A DNA stretch of 64,000 nucleotides from contig NZ_CP013987.1 of the NCBI RefSeq assembly GCF_001518815.1, positions 3,618,501 to 3,682,500 of the forward strand. Direction: 5' to 3'. The notes under the pieces were generated by a model, which had not been told where the DNA came from, did no database searches, and saw only the letters and a program-made list of their open reading frames with translations. This DNA is from Pseudomonas oryzihabitans (GTDB taxonomy: Bacteria; Pseudomonadota; Gammaproteobacteria; Pseudomonadales; Pseudomonadaceae). The translations under genes were made by a program, and so were the position numbers. Below, piece after piece: positions 8,857 through 21,699 of this stretch (positions within the stretch are counted from its first letter, which is position 1; every line of letters starts with the position of its first letter).

Positions 8857-11800
8857 GTGTCAGTTTTGCGTACCCCGTCAATTCCTGAAACCGCCGGTCG
8901 CCAGCAGTGGGGCAACCTACCCGGCGCCGCGCTAGCCCTCGCCATCGCTGAAGCCGCCAAGGCCGCGACACGCCGCTTCACCCTGCTGATCACCCAGGAC
9001 AGCCAGACCGCTGATCGCCTGGAGCAGGAACTGCGCTTCTTCGCCCCCGAATTGCCGGTGCTGAATTTCCCCGATTGGGAGACGCTGCCCTACGATGTCT
9101 TCTCGCCGCACCAGGACATCATCTCCCAGCGCGTCGCTACCCTTTATCGGCTGCCGGAGCTCTCCCACGGCATTTTGGTAGTCCCTCTGGCGACTGCCCT
9201 ACACCGCCTGGCACCCACGCGGTTCCTGCTCGGCAGCAGCCTGGTGCTCGACGTCGGCCAGCGGCTGGACGTGGAAGTCACCCGCGCGCGCCTGGAAGCG
9301 GCCGGCTATAGATATGTGGATACGGTGTACGAACACGGCGAGTTCGCCGTGCGCGGCGCCCTGATCGATCTCTTTCCCATGGGCAGCAGGCTGCCCTACC
9401 GGATCGACCTGTTCGACGACGAGATCGAGACGCTGCGCACCTTCGACCCGGAGACGCAGCGTTCCATCGACAAGGTCGACAGCATCCGCCTCCTGCCGGC
9501 ACGGGAGTTCCCGCTGCACAAGGAAGCCGTGACCGGCTTTCGCGCGCGCTTCCGCGAACGCTTCGACGTCGACTATCGCCGCTGCCCCATCTATCAGGAT
9601 CTGGCCAGCGGCATCACTCCGGCGGGTATCGAGTACTACCTGCCGCTGTTCTTCGACGAGACTTCCACCCTCTTCGACTATCTGCCGGCCAACACCCAGG
9701 TGTTTTCCCTGCCGGGCATCGAGCAGGCCGCCGAACAGTTCTGGACCGATGTGCGCACCCGTTACGAGGACCGCCGGGTCGATCCGGAGCGACCGCTGCT
9801 GCCGCCGGCCGATGTCTTCCTGCCGGTGGAAGACTGCTTCGCCCGTCTGAAGAGCTGGCCGCGGGTGGTCATAGGCGCAGATGACCTGGAGTCCGGCGTG
9901 GGCCGCGAGCGCTTCACGGCGCGGGCGCTGCCGGATCTAGCCATCGATGCCAAGGCCAGCCAGCCCCTGGCGGCGCTGGAGCACTTCATCACCGACTTCC
10001 CCGGTCGCGTGTTGTTCACCGCGGAAAGCGCCGGCCGCCGCGAGGTGTTGCTGGACCTCCTGGCCCGGCTGAACCTGCGCCCCGGTCAGGTCGAAGGCTG
10101 GGCAGCCTTTCAGGCCAGCGCCGAACGTATCGCCATCGCCCTGGCACCGCTGGACGAAGGCCTGGTACTGGATGAGGCCGGCGTCGCCCTGATCCCGGAA
10201 AACCCGCTGTTCGGCCAGCGCATCATGCAGCGCCGCCGCCGCGAGAAGGGTCGTGACGCCGGCGAGAACGTCATCAAGAACCTCACCGAGCTGCGCGAAG
10301 GCGCGCCGGTGGTGCATATCGACCACGGCGTGGGCCGCTACATGGGTTTGATCACCCTGGAGCTGGACGATCAGCCCCAGGAATTCCTGCTGCTCGAATA
10401 TGCCGACGACGCCAAGCTGTATGTGCCGGTGGCCAACCTGCACCTGATCGCCCGCTACTCGGGCACCGACGACGCCCTGGCGCCCTTGCACAAGCTGGGC
10501 TCCGAAACCTGGCAGAAGGCCAAGCGCAAGGCCGCCGAACAGGTACGGGACGTGGCCGCCGAGCTGCTCGACATCTATGCCCGCCGCGCCGCGCGCAAGG
10601 GCTATGCCTTCAAGGACCCGGCAGCCGACTACGCCACCTTCTCCGCCGGCTTCCCCTTCGAGGAGACCCCGGACCAGCAGGCTGCCATCGAGGCGGTGCA
10701 CAAGGACATGCTGGCGGGCACGCCCATGGATCGCCTGGTCTGCGGCGACGTGGGCTTCGGCAAGACCGAAGTGGCCATGCGGGCGGCCTTCATCGCCGTG
10801 CATGGCGGGCGCCAGGTGGCGGTGCTGGTCCCCACCACCCTGCTCGCCCAACAGCACTACAACAGCTTCCGCGACCGCTTCGCCGACTGGCCGGTGCGGG
10901 TCGAGGTGATGAGCCGCTTCAAGTCGACCCAGGAGGTCGCCGCCGCCGCGCGCGAGCTGGCCGACGGCAAGATCGACATCATCATCGGCACCCACAAGCT
11001 CCTGCAGGGCGATGTGAAGTTCAAGGACCTGGGCCTGGCCATCATCGACGAAGAACACCGTTTCGGAGTGCGACAGAAGGAGCAGCTCAAGTCGCTACGC
11101 AGCGAAGTGGACATCCTCACCCTCACCGCCACGCCCATTCCGCGCACCCTGAACATGGCCGTGGCGGGCATGCGCGACCTGTCCATCATCGCCACCCCGC
11201 CCGCGCGGCGTCTCTCGGTGCGCACCTTCGTCATGGAGGAGCAGAACGCGGTGATCAAGGAAGCCCTGCTGCGCGAACTCCTGCGTGGCGGCCAGGTGTA
11301 CTTCCTGCACAACGAGGTCAAGACCATCGAGAAGCGCGCCCGCGAACTGGCCGAACTGGTGCCCGAGGCCCGCGTGGGCATCGGCCACGGGCAGATGCGC
11401 GAACGCGATCTCGAACAGGTGATGAGCGACTTCTACCACAAGAGATTCAACGTGCTGGTGGCCTCGACCATCATCGAGACCGGCATCGACGTGCCCAACG
11501 CCAACACCATCATCATCGAACGCGCCGACAAGTTCGGCCTGGCCCAGCTGCACCAGCTGCGTGGCCGGGTCGGCCGCAGCCACCACCAGGCCTACGCCTA
11601 CCTGCTCACGCCGCCACGCAAGGGCATGACCCCGGACGCCGAGAAGCGCCTGGAGGCCATCGCTGGCGCCCAGGACCTGGGGGCCGGCTTCATCCTGGCG
11701 ACCCACGACCTGGAGATCCGCGGCGCCGGCGAACTGCTCGGCGAAGGCCAGAGCGGCCAGATCCAGGCAGTGGGTTTCACCCTCTACATGGAAATGCTGG

Positions 11801-12306
11801 AGCGTGCGGTCAAGGCCATTCGCAAGGGCGAGCAACCCAATCTCGAGAAGCCCTTGGGGGGCGGTCCGGACATCAACATGCGCGTCCCCGCCCTGATCCC
11901 GGAGGACTACCTGCCCGACGTCCATGCGCGGCTGATCCTCTACAAGCGCATCGCCTCGGCGCCGGACGAAGACGCCCTCAAGGAATTGCAGGTGGAGATG
12001 ATCGACCGCTTCGGGCTCCTGCCGGAACCGACCAAGAACCTGGTGCGCCTGACACTGCTCAAGCTACGTGCGGAAGGCCTGGGCATCGTCAAGGTGGATG
12101 CGGGGCCCCAGGGCGGACGCCTGGAGTTCGCTGCCGACACCCAGGTGGATCCGCTGGTGCTGGTGAAGATGATCCAGGCGCAGCCGAAGAAGTACCGGCT
12201 GGAGGGCGCGACCCTGTTCAAGTTCCAGGTACCGATGGAACGCGCCGAAGAACGCTTCAACGTGCTCGAAGCGCTCTTCGATCGCCTGACGCCGGCCGCC
12301 AGCTGA
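8857..12306 (+). CDS. mfd: Transcription-repair coupling factor Mfd
   Basis: Mfd is a DNA translocase that removes RNA polymerase stalled at lesions and recruits UvrA. It is 1149 residues long. The UvrB-homology region occupies the N-terminal third (PDWETLPYDVFSPHQDIISQR). The RNA-polymerase-interacting CarD-like domain is near 480-560 (GAPVVHIDHGVGRYMGL). The RecG-like helicase follows, with Walker A CGDVGFGKTEVAMRAAF, IIDEEHRFGVRQKE, LTATPIPRTLNMA and QLRGRVGRS; the TRCF C-terminal domain ends the protein. The GTG start is preceded by CCGGAG at 8 nt. It is transcribed divergently from gap and ends in a hairpin shared with mtnP. Confidence 0.97.
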   Translation: MSVLRTPSIPETAGRQQWGNLPGAALALAIAEAAKAATRRFTLLITQDSQTADRLEQELRFFAPELPVLNFPDWETLPYDVFSPHQDIISQRVATLYRLPELSHGILVVPLATALHRLAPTRFLLGSSLVLDVGQRLDVEVTRARLEAAGYRYVDTVYEHGEFAVRGALIDLFPMGSRLPYRIDLFDDEIETLRTFDPETQRSIDKVDSIRLLPAREFPLHKEAVTGFRARFRERFDVDYRRCPIYQDLASGITPAGIEYYLPLFFDETSTLFDYLPANTQVFSLPGIEQAAEQFWTDVRTRYEDRRVDPERPLLPPADVFLPVEDCFARLKSWPRVVIGADDLESGVGRERFTARALPDLAIDAKASQPLAALEHFITDFPGRVLFTAESAGRREVLLDLLARLNLRPGQVEGWAAFQASAERIAIALAPLDEGLVLDEAGVALIPENPLFGQRIMQRRRREKGRDAGENVIKNLTELREGAPVVHIDHGVGRYMGLITLELDDQPQEFLLLEYADDAKLYVPVANLHLIARYSGTDDALAPLHKLGSETWQKAKRKAAEQVRDVAAELLDIYARRAARKGYAFKDPAADYATFSAGFPFEETPDQQAAIEAVHKDMLAGTPMDRLVCGDVGFGKTEVAMRAAFIAVHGGRQVAVLVPTTLLAQQHYNSFRDRFADWPVRVEVMSRFKSTQEVAAAARELADGKIDIIIGTHKLLQGDVKFKDLGLAIIDEEHRFGVRQKEQLKSLRSEVDILTLTATPIPRTLNMAVAGMRDLSIIATPPARRLSVRTFVMEEQNAVIKEALLRELLRGGQVYFLHNEVKTIEKRARELAELVPEARVGIGHGQMRERDLEQVMSDFYHKRFNVLVASTIIETGIDVPNANTIIIERADKFGLAQLHQLRGRVGRSHHQAYAYLLTPPRKGMTPDAEKRLEAIAGAQDLGAGFILATHDLEIRGAGELLGEGQSGQIQAVGFTLYMEMLERAVKAIRKGEQPNLEKPLGGGPDINMRVPALIPEDYLPDVHARLILYKRIASAPDEDALKELQVEMIDRFGLLPEPTKNLVRLTLLKLRAEGLGIVKVDAGPQGGRLEFAADTQVDPLVLVKMIQAQPKKYRLEGATLFKFQVPMERAEERFNVLEALFDRLTPAAS

Positions 12307-12311
12307 CCAAC

Positions 12312-12343
12312 AGGCCGCCTCCGGGACCTCCCGGAAGCGGCCT
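12312..12343. terminator. Hairpin between convergent mfd and mtnP
   Basis: Two nested stems, AGGCCGC/GCGGCCT and TCCGGGA/TCCCGGA, form a nearly perfect 32-nt hairpin 6 bp after the mfd stop and 8 bp before the mtnP stop. There is no good T tract on either side, so termination is likely but not certain. Confidence 0.65.
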
Positions 12344-12350
12344 GGAGCTA

Positions 12351-14095
<1,745 letters not shown>

Positions 14096-14175
14096 GGGTA
14101 CCTCGTCCGAATGCTCCGGCGCATGGCGCCGTGAAAGGGACGCAAGCTTACCCCAGGCGCCCTTGGCGCCGCAGC

Positions 14176-14886
14176 CTAGTAGGTCTCGGCCGTCTCCGCC
14201 GCGACTGGACGTCGCGGCCGATACTGCGCCTGGGCCAGTTCGGGCTCCTGCATCGCCGTGGGTGCGCGCATGCCGGTGGCCAGGAAGGGCACCATCAGCC
14301 GCAGCACCTGGTCGGTGTGGGTATCGACGCCGAAGTCGTTTTCACCAATTGCCCGCAGCGCCTTGATGCCGGACATGCTGAACACCGCCGCGCCCAGCAT
14401 GAAGTGGGCACGCCAGAACAGCTCCAGCGGCGGAATCTCGGGCACGGCTCTATTCACCAGCAGCAGGAAGCGGCGGAAGGCCCGGCCATAGGTCTGCTCG
14501 AGGTATTTGCGCAAATGGCCCTGGCTCTGACTGAACGCCAGGCCCAGCAGGCGCATGAACACCGAGAGGTCGTTGCCGTGCCGCGGTTTGATGGCCAGGG
14601 AATGATCCACCAGCAGATTGAGCAACGCCTCCAGGCTCACCTCCTCCCCGTTCTTTGGCTGCCACTGATCCAGATCCCGCTCCAGGTTGAAGCAGAAGGG
14701 ATCGAGAAAGCGCGAGAACACCGCCTGGATCAGGGCCTTCTTGGAGCCGAAGTGATAGTTGACGGCTGCCAGGTTGACCCCGGCTCGCGTGGTGATGAGT
14801 CGCAACGAGGTTTCGGCGAAGCCGCGCTCGGCGAACAACTGTTCGGCGGCATCCAGAATGCGTTCAACGGTATCCGACTGCGCCAT
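14176..14886 (-). CDS. psrA: TetR-family transcriptional regulator PsrA
   Basis: PsrA represses fatty-acid degradation genes and is released by long-chain fatty acids; in Pseudomonas it also affects rpoS. The 236-residue protein has a TetR helix-turn-helix at about 25-50 (LRLITTRAGVNLAAVNYHFGS) and a ligand-binding C-terminal domain with FWRAHFMLGAAVFSMSG. The start at MAQSDTVERIL was chosen because AGGAAGG sits 4 nt upstream. A longer in-frame start would overlap the operator. The perfect palindrome 25 bp upstream implies autoregulation. The fadBA operon lies about 7 kb away in the same window. Confidence 0.93.
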   Translation of the reverse strand: MAQSDTVERILDAAEQLFAERGFAETSLRLITTRAGVNLAAVNYHFGSKKALIQAVFSRFLDPFCFNLERDLDQWQPKNGEEVSLEALLNLLVDHSLAIKPRHGNDLSVFMRLLGLAFSQSQGHLRKYLEQTYGRAFRRFLLLVNRAVPEIPPLELFWRAHFMLGAAVFSMSGIKALRAIGENDFGVDTHTDQVLRLMVPFLATGMRAPTAMQEPELAQAQYRPRRPVAAETAETY

Positions 14887-14910
14887 GACCTTCCTCGATA
14901 GATGAATTTC

Positions 14911-14934
14911 CGTTTGAAACATATGTTTCAAACG
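14911..14934. promoter_or_regulatory. PsrA operator
   Basis: This is a perfect 24-bp inverted repeat with core GAAACATATGTTTC, flanked by CGTTT and AAACG. It matches the published PsrA pattern (G/C)AAAC-N2-4-GTTT(G/C) and lies just upstream of psrA, so it is the likely autoregulatory site. Confidence 0.88.
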
Positions 14935-15080
14935 CTACCGAAGTCAATCGCGGGCTGGTCTGCGAACAGCCATGCGAAGCCTTGGAAGGCACGTCATTCC
15001 GTCATTTGAACGCTATTTGCCGTGAATCCGGCCTGTCGTCTGAAGCCAGGTGCAGCGGCCTTGCCTAGCACCTGGAGTTA

Positions 15081-15096
15081 CTGTATATAATCACAG
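15081..15096 (+). promoter_or_regulatory. LexA (SOS) box upstream of lexA
   Basis: CTGTATATAATCACAG fits the CTGT-N8-ACAG consensus and differs by little from the ideal box. It lies 27 bp before the lexA ATG, where binding would block the promoter. This is the expected autoregulation site. Confidence 0.9.
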
Positions 15097-15122
15097 CATC
15101 ATTAGACGACGCGACGTGCATC

Positions 15123-15734
15123 ATGCTGAAACTGACACCGCGACAAGCCGAGATTCTGGCCTTCATCAAGCGTTGCCTCGAAGCCAATGGCTTTCCGCCT
15201 ACCCGCGCGGAGATCGCGCAGGAGCTTGGTTTCAAATCGCCGAATGCGGCTGAGGAGCATCTCAAGGCCCTGGCCCGTAAGGGCGCCATCGAGATGACGC
15301 CGGGCGCCTCCCGGGGCATCCGCATTCCGGGTCTGGATACGACGCGCAAAGCCGATGAAAGCCTGCCGGTCATCGGTCGGGTGGCTGCCGGCGCGCCCAT
15401 TCTGGCCGAGCAGAACGTCGAAGAAAACTGTGCCATCAATCCGGCCTTCTTCCAGCCGCGTGCCGACTACCTGCTGAAGGTCAAGGGCATGAGCATGAGA
15501 GACGTCGGCATCCTCGATGGCGACCTCCTCGCGGTCCATGTGACCCGTGAGGTGCACAACGGTCAGATCGTCGTGGCTCGGGTGGGCGATGAAGTCACCG
15601 TGAAGAGATTCAAGCGCTCGGGCAACCAGGTCACCCTGCTGGCGGAAAATCCCGAGTTCGCCCCTATCGAAGTCGATCTTTCCAGCCAGGAATTCGCCAT
15701 CGAAGGGTTAAGCGTTGGCGTCATCCGCCGCTAA
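15123..15734 (+). CDS. lexA: SOS-response repressor LexA
   Basis: LexA represses DNA-damage genes and cleaves itself when RecA is activated. The 203-residue protein has the winged helix at 1-70 ([38 protein letters not shown]) and the S24 peptidase domain. The cleavage bond is Ala89-Gly90 in RVAAGAP. The catalytic Ser124 (GMSM) and Lys161 (VKRF) are 37 residues apart, as in E. coli. The start codon has only a weak ribosome site. An SOS box lies upstream, a hairpin follows the stop, and then sulA. Confidence 0.97.
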   Translation: MLKLTPRQAEILAFIKRCLEANGFPPTRAEIAQELGFKSPNAAEEHLKALARKGAIEMTPGASRGIRIPGLDTTRKADESLPVIGRVAAGAPILAEQNVEENCAINPAFFQPRADYLLKVKGMSMRDVGILDGDLLAVHVTREVHNGQIVVARVGDEVTVKRFKRSGNQVTLLAENPEFAPIEVDLSSQEFAIEGLSVGVIRR

Positions 15735-15741
15735 CTTCTAG

Positions 15742-15761
15742 GGCTGGCCTGCGGGCCAGCC
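15742..15761 (+). terminator. Hairpin after lexA
   Basis: GGCTGGCC/GGCCAGCC forms a perfect 8-bp stem with a 4-nt loop 7 bp after the lexA stop, followed by TCTTGTC. It looks like a terminator or an attenuator between lexA and sulA. Confidence 0.65.
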
Positions 15762-15855
15762 TCTTGTCACCGCCTTTTGCCTTACGCCGAAGTCTTGATC
15801 GGGGGTATCTGTTCGCGCTCCGGAAAGCGCTCAAGACCAGGCTGAGCACAGTGAC

Positions 15856-15878
15856 GTCATGTATCCGTGGTACATGAC
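15856..15878. promoter_or_regulatory. Inverted repeat upstream of sulA
   Basis: GTCATGTA and TACATGAC are perfect inverted copies separated by 7 bp, 39 bp before the sulA start. It does not match the SOS box. It could be an operator or an RNA hairpin in the leader; the function is unknown. Confidence 0.45.
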
Positions 15879-15917
15879 CTCAAGTGGATTTGATCGAGTC
15901 GCCTCCAGGAGGTCGCC

Positions 15918-16418
15918 ATGCAATTTCCCCTGATGTTCGATGCACCGCGCTCGTCCGTTCAAGAGCTGGACCTGGCACCTGAGTTCCTGCTGCAGGAACT
16001 CACCGCCTTTCTGCCCAAGTCCGGCAAGCCGGCACGGGAGCTGCCAGCCGCTCCGCTGCCGGATACCTTCAGTGAGATGTCCCTGCATGGCAGCCAGGAA
16101 CAGTGCCTGCAACTGCTGGCCCCCATCCTGCGCCAACTGAGCGACAAGGACGATGCCCGCTGGCTGACCCTGGTCACCCCGCCATCGCTGCTCAGCAATG
16201 CCTGGTTGCGCAGCACTCATCTGAATCCGGAACGGGTGCTTCTGCTGCAGACGCCGAGTGCTGCCAAGACGCTGCAACTGGCCTGCGAAGTGCTCCGCAA
16301 GGGGCAGAGCCACACGGTGATCAGCTGGCTGCACGACCTGAGCGATGCGGGCAAGCAGCAATTGGCGCGCGCCGCGGCACAAGGCCACAGCCAGAGTCTG
16401 AACGTCAGATTCGCGTAG
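15918..16418 (+). CDS. sulA: SulA-like cell division inhibitor
   Basis: In Pseudomonas the gene after lexA encodes SulA, which binds FtsZ and stops septation during the SOS response. This 166-residue protein has the SulA-type core: ISWLHDLSDAGKQQLARAAAQGHS near the C-terminus and RWLTLVTPPSLLSNAWLRSTHLNPERVLLLQ in the middle. That core is a degenerate RecA-like fold. An AGGAGGT ribosome site lies 5 nt before the ATG. No second SOS box is visible upstream, so induction would depend on read-through from the lexA promoter past the hairpin. Confidence 0.85.
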   Translation: MQFPLMFDAPRSSVQELDLAPEFLLQELTAFLPKSGKPARELPAAPLPDTFSEMSLHGSQEQCLQLLAPILRQLSDKDDARWLTLVTPPSLLSNAWLRSTHLNPERVLLLQTPSAAKTLQLACEVLRKGQSHTVISWLHDLSDAGKQQLARAAAQGHSQSLNVRFA

Positions 16419-16484
16419 GGAACAGGCGGCGGGACGGGATGTAGCGGCGGCATTCCAGGGCGGAATGCCGGATCGAGAAAAGAA

Positions 16485-16721
16485 TCAGTGCAGGACGCGC
16501 GGTTGATCATCGCGCTGGAGGCTATCGCCTTCGGCCAGTCGACCGGCCATCTGCACACCCAGGTTGAACATGGCCTTGGCCACCTCTATCTGCTGTCCAT
16601 GCAGGAAATCCTTGGCATCGCTGGAAAACTCCAGGGTAACGAGGGCTTCCTCGTCGTCCGCACGGCGCAACACGATGCGACCATCGGAGAGTTCAACGAT
16701 TTCCAGGTAGGCAGTAGTCAT
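16485..16721 (-). CDS. Conserved small protein of unknown function
   Basis: This 78-residue acidic soluble protein (AYLEIVELSDGRIVLRRADD ... ALVTLEFSSDAKDFLHGQQIEVAKAMFNLGVQMAGRLAEG) has no membrane segment. A TGGAG ribosome site precedes the ATG. In my recollection the same small gene sits between sulA and topA in other Pseudomonas (PA3009 position), which supports it being real. No domain is recognised and the function is unknown. Confidence 0.8.
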   Translation of the reverse strand: MTTAYLEIVELSDGRIVLRRADDEEALVTLEFSSDAKDFLHGQQIEVAKAMFNLGVQMAGRLAEGDSLQRDDQPRVLH

Positions 16722-16851
16722 TCAGTATCTCCACAGCTAAGCGGATAGTGTAACAGCGTGGGGTCTGAGAGGCTGACTTGCCTGAGCCTTTTTCGACGGT
16801 CTGCAAGGCCAGCATCCTGGCAGCCTTGGATGAGTTGCTGGTGGAACGGGC

Positions 16852-17370
16852 CTACCACTCGGTCATGGCACCGCGGAATCTGAGCGCCGTCTGCTTGAGG
16901 CTTTCGCGCCAGGCTTCCACTTCTTCAAGACCCAGTTCCGGCTCAGCCGGTTCCAGACTGACCGCCTCGATCAGGGCCAGCGTCGGGTCCTGCTTGGTCC
17001 GTCGTGGCGCCTGGGGCGGTTGCAGCAATCGCTGGTATTCGGCGATCAGCCGTGCCAGCCAGGTCTCCGAATTGCCAGCCAACTCGACCAGCTCGCCCAT
17101 CTCCGGACTAGGCGCCTCGTTCAGGGCTTCGGGTGATAGCAGAACGGCGAGCGACGTGGCCTCCATGGTCGGGTGGCGATAGAAGCCCGCCACCTCCTGA
17201 CAGAGGCCCAGCAGGGCGCCATGCAGGTGGAACAGACAGGCCTCGCGTTCGGCCATGATGCGGCCCTGGCTTTGCGCTGAAGGCGCCGCCTGAGCCGAGC
17301 GCCAGCTTTCCAGGGCCAGACCGGCAAAATAGAGCTTCTGGTTGGTGCGGGTGTAACGCTCGTTGGCCAT
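16852..17370 (-). CDS. Conserved hypothetical protein, possibly DUF6586
   Basis: This 172-residue soluble protein is rich in helices. It starts ANERYTRTNQKLYFAGLALESWRS and ends LEEVEAWRESLKQTALRFRGAMTEW. The start was chosen because AGGAGAAGGG lies just upstream; a longer in-frame start would displace this site. It follows topA on the same strand after 58 bp, as in other Pseudomonas (PA3010 position, from memory). I believe the family is called DUF6586, but that assignment is unverified. The function is unknown. Confidence 0.8.
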   Translation of the reverse strand: MANERYTRTNQKLYFAGLALESWRSAQAAPSAQSQGRIMAEREACLFHLHGALLGLCQEVAGFYRHPTMEATSLAVLLSPEALNEAPSPEMGELVELAGNSETWLARLIAEYQRLLQPPQAPRRTKQDPTLALIEAVSLEPAEPELGLEEVEAWRESLKQTALRFRGAMTEW

Positions 17371-17428
17371 GCCCTTCTCCTGGAGCCGACTCACGCCGGC
17401 CGCCTGTCTCCTGCCAGAACCCAGGGCT

Positions 17429-20035
17429 CTAGCGCTTTTCTTCCACCTGCCACTTCTTGCCGTCGTAGAAGGCCTTCCAGCCGGTGGGCTTGCCCTCGAC
17501 CTCGGTCTGCACGTACTGCTCCTTGGTCTTGCGGCTGAAGCGAATCACCGCCGGGCGACCTTCGGAATCCTTCACCGGAGCACTCAGCAGATAATGGTAC
17601 TTGGGATCGATCTCGTCGCGATGGGGCAGCAGTTCGCTGACCAACGGCGCACGGGTTTCGCGATTCTTCGGAAAGCCGCTGGCAGCCAGGAACAGGCCCG
17701 AAGCGCCGTCACGCAACACATAGGTGTCGTCGACCTTTTCGCAACGCAGCTCCGGCATGGGCACGGCATCCATCTTCGGCGGTGCGGGCTCGCCGTTCTT
17801 GAGCAATTTGCGGGTGTTCTTGCAGGCTGGATTGGTACAGCCGAAGAACTTGCCGAAGCGGCCCGTCTTGAGCTGCATCTCGCTGCCGCACTTGTCGCAC
17901 TCGAGCGATGGACCTTCGTAGCCCTTGATGCGATAGCTGCCTTCTTCGATTTCGTAGCCCGGGCAGTCCGGATTGTTGCCGCAGACGTGCAGCTTGCGAT
18001 GCTCGTCGATCAGATAGGCGTCCATCGCGGTGCTGCAGATGGGGCAGCGATGCTTGCCGCGCAGAACCAGGGATTCGGACTCGCCCTCGTCGTCGTCGGC
18101 GATCTCGTCGCCCGGCACCAGGTTGATGGTGGCCTTGCAGCGTTCCTTGGGCGGCAGGGCGTAGCCGGAGCAGCCCAGGAAGACGCCGGTGGAGGCGGTA
18201 CGGATCATCATCGGCCGGCCGCAGAGCTGGCAGGGAATGTCCGTCAGGGTCGGCTGATTGGCTCGCATGCCCTTCTCGCCTGCTTCGGCGTATTCCAGCT
18301 TCTGCTTGAAATCCCCATAGAATTCGTCGAGCAGATTCTTCCAGTCCCGTTCGCCCTGGGCGACGTTGTCCAGATTGCCTTCCATGTTGGCGGTGAAGCT
18401 GAAGTCCATCAGGTTAGCGAAGCTTTCGTTCAACCGGTCGGTGACGATGTCGCCCATCTTCTCGGCATAGAACCGGCGATTGTGCACCGTTACGTAGCCG
18501 CGATCCTGGATGGTGGAAATGATGGCGGCATAGGTCGACGGCCGGCCGATACCGCGCTTCTCCAGCTCCTTGACCAGACTGGCTTCGGAGAAGCGGGCCG
18601 GCGGCTTGGTGAAGTGCTGGCTGGGATCGAGCTTGACCAGGCCGAGGTCTTCGCCCTGCTTCATCTCGGGCAGGACGTCGTCGTCGCCCGGCTTGCCCTG
18701 CTGGGGCAGGACACGGGTGTAGCCGTCGAACTTGAGGATGCGGCCACGGGCACGCAGCTCGAAGTCTCCCGCCGCGGCGGTCACCGTGGTGGACAGGTAC
18801 TCGGCCGGGGGCATCTGGCAGGCCAGGAACTGGCGCCAGATCAGCTCGTACAGGCGCTCGGCGTCCCGCTCCATGCCCGACAGGCTGTTGGGCTTGACGT
18901 TGACGTCGGACGGGCGGATGGCCTCGTGTGCTTCCTGGGCGCCTTCGCGGCTGCCGTAGACGTTGGCCTTTTCCGGCAGGTACTGCTTGCCGAATTCGCT
19001 CTCGATATAGCCGCGAGCCATGGCGATGGCATCACCGGACAGGTTGGTCGAGTCGGTACGCATATAGGTGATGTAGCCAGCCTCATAGAGACGCTGGGCC
19101 ATCATCATGGTCTTCTTCACCCCGAAGCCCAGGCGATTGCTCGCCGCCTGCTGCAGGGTGGAGGTGATGAAGGGGGCGGAGGGCCTGCTGCTGGTCGGCT
19201 TGTCTTCACGCTTGGCGATGCGATAGCCGGCCTTCTCCAGCTTGGCCAGCGCGGCCTTGGCCTGGGCCTCGTTCAACGGCTTGAAGGCTTCACCCTTCTC
19301 GCGCACCACCTCGAAGCGCACCTGATCCTTTTTCGGGGTGGCGAGGTCGGCGTGGATTTCCCAGTATTCCTCGGGGACGAAGGCGCGGATCTCACGTTCG
19401 CGCTCCACGACCAGCTTGACCGCAACGGATTGCACCCGACCAGCGGACAGGCCACGGGCGATCTTCGACCACAGCAGCGGCGAGACCATGTAACCGACCA
19501 CGCGGTCCAGGAAGCGACGGGCCTGCTGGGCGTTGACGCGGTTGATATCCAGCTCGCCGGGCTGGGAGAAGGCCTCCTGGATGGCCTTCTTGGTGATCTC
19601 GTTGAAGACCACGCGCTTGTAGCGCGAGTCGTCGCCACCGATGGCTTCCCGCAGGTGCCAGGCGATGGCCTCCCCTTCGCGATCCAAGTCGGTTGCGAGA
19701 TAGACGGTGTCGGCGTCCTTGGCCAGACGGCGCAGTTCCTCGATCACCTTTTCCTTGCCAGGCAGGATCTCGTAGTGCGCCTTCCAGCCGTGTTCGGGGT
19801 CGACGCCCATGCGGGTGAAGAGCTGGCGCCGGGCCTTTTCCTTGGGTGACAGCGCGGGCGCCTCGGCGGCGGTCTTGCGCGTCTTGGCGGCGGGCTCCTT
19901 GGCGGTGCCGGCGCCGCTGGTGGGAAGGTCGCGGATATGGCCGATGCTCGACTTCACCACGTACTGGTTACCCAGATACTTGTTGATGGTCTTGGCCTTG
20001 GCCGGGGATTCCACGATGACCAGCGATTTACCCAT
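17429..20035 (-). CDS. topA: DNA topoisomerase I
   Basis: This type IA topoisomerase relaxes negative supercoils. The 868-residue protein begins with the Toprim domain ([21 protein letters not shown], then [18 protein letters not shown] with the acidic triad). The active-site tyrosine is in [13 protein letters not shown]. The C-terminal third holds zinc-ribbon segments ([40 protein letters not shown]). The length is that of the E. coli enzyme. The ribosome site is poor, so the start rests on the conserved N-terminus. Confidence 0.97.
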   Translation of the reverse strand: MGKSLVIVESPAKAKTINKYLGNQYVVKSSIGHIRDLPTSGAGTAKEPAAKTRKTAAEAPALSPKEKARRQLFTRMGVDPEHGWKAHYEILPGKEKVIEELRRLAKDADTVYLATDLDREGEAIAWHLREAIGGDDSRYKRVVFNEITKKAIQEAFSQPGELDINRVNAQQARRFLDRVVGYMVSPLLWSKIARGLSAGRVQSVAVKLVVEREREIRAFVPEEYWEIHADLATPKKDQVRFEVVREKGEAFKPLNEAQAKAALAKLEKAGYRIAKREDKPTSSRPSAPFITSTLQQAASNRLGFGVKKTMMMAQRLYEAGYITYMRTDSTNLSGDAIAMARGYIESEFGKQYLPEKANVYGSREGAQEAHEAIRPSDVNVKPNSLSGMERDAERLYELIWRQFLACQMPPAEYLSTTVTAAAGDFELRARGRILKFDGYTRVLPQQGKPGDDDVLPEMKQGEDLGLVKLDPSQHFTKPPARFSEASLVKELEKRGIGRPSTYAAIISTIQDRGYVTVHNRRFYAEKMGDIVTDRLNESFANLMDFSFTANMEGNLDNVAQGERDWKNLLDEFYGDFKQKLEYAEAGEKGMRANQPTLTDIPCQLCGRPMMIRTASTGVFLGCSGYALPPKERCKATINLVPGDEIADDDEGESESLVLRGKHRCPICSTAMDAYLIDEHRKLHVCGNNPDCPGYEIEEGSYRIKGYEGPSLECDKCGSEMQLKTGRFGKFFGCTNPACKNTRKLLKNGEPAPPKMDAVPMPELRCEKVDDTYVLRDGASGLFLAASGFPKNRETRAPLVSELLPHRDEIDPKYHYLLSAPVKDSEGRPAVIRFSRKTKEQYVQTEVEGKPTGWKAFYDGKKWQVEEKR

Positions 20036-20184
20036 GGGAGAGTCAGATTCCTGCTTGAAAGCGGTGAGCGAGCGAAAGGCGAGCGCCGGGACGGCGGATG
20101 GAGGACCAGAACGACTTCAGTCTGGTGCGCCGGGGGCGGTCGGCCAACGCGGCACCGCTATATATAGTGGCGATGTCGGCAAGG

Positions 20185-20436
20185 TCAAGGCTGGGGCGTG
20201 GTATCCAGACCCAGGGGATCGGCTTCGACGCTGATCAGCGCGAAGCGCGGCACCTGCTCGCCATCCACCTGGACGCTCTCGCGAAACATGCTCAAGGGCC
20301 GCGCCCAGAGACCGTATTCGCCGTACAGCGCCTGATAGATGACCAGCTCTTCCTCGGTCTCCGAATGCCGGGCCACGCCCAGTACTCGATATTGCTGACC
20401 CTTGTAGTGCCGGTAGAGTCCCGTCTGCAATGCCAT
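20185..20436 (-). CDS. DUF1653 domain protein
   Basis: This 83-residue protein is almost entirely one DUF1653 domain: GLYRHYKGQQYRVLGVARHSETEEELVIYQALYG, then LWARPLSMFRESV. DUF1653 has a WYL/SH3-like beta structure in related proteins, but the function is unknown. GAGGTGG precedes the ATG. It lies between fadA and topA, with a terminator between it and fadA. Confidence 0.88.
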   Translation of the reverse strand: MALQTGLYRHYKGQQYRVLGVARHSETEEELVIYQALYGEYGLWARPLSMFRESVQVDGEQVPRFALISVEADPLGLDTTPQP

Positions 20437-20446
20437 GTTCCACCTC

Positions 20447-20485
20447 GAAAAAAGAAAACCGGGGCAGCCCTGGGGGCGCCCCGGT
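20447..20485 (-). terminator. Intrinsic terminator of fadBA
   Basis: Reading leftwards from fadA, the stem ACCGGGGC/GCCCCGGT with a 12-nt partly paired interior is followed by TTTCTTTTTTC. It lies 20 bp after the fadA stop. This is a textbook intrinsic terminator. Confidence 0.85.
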
Positions 20486-20505
20486 CGGATGACGCACGCC
20501 GCGGA

Positions 20506-21699
<1,194 letters not shown>

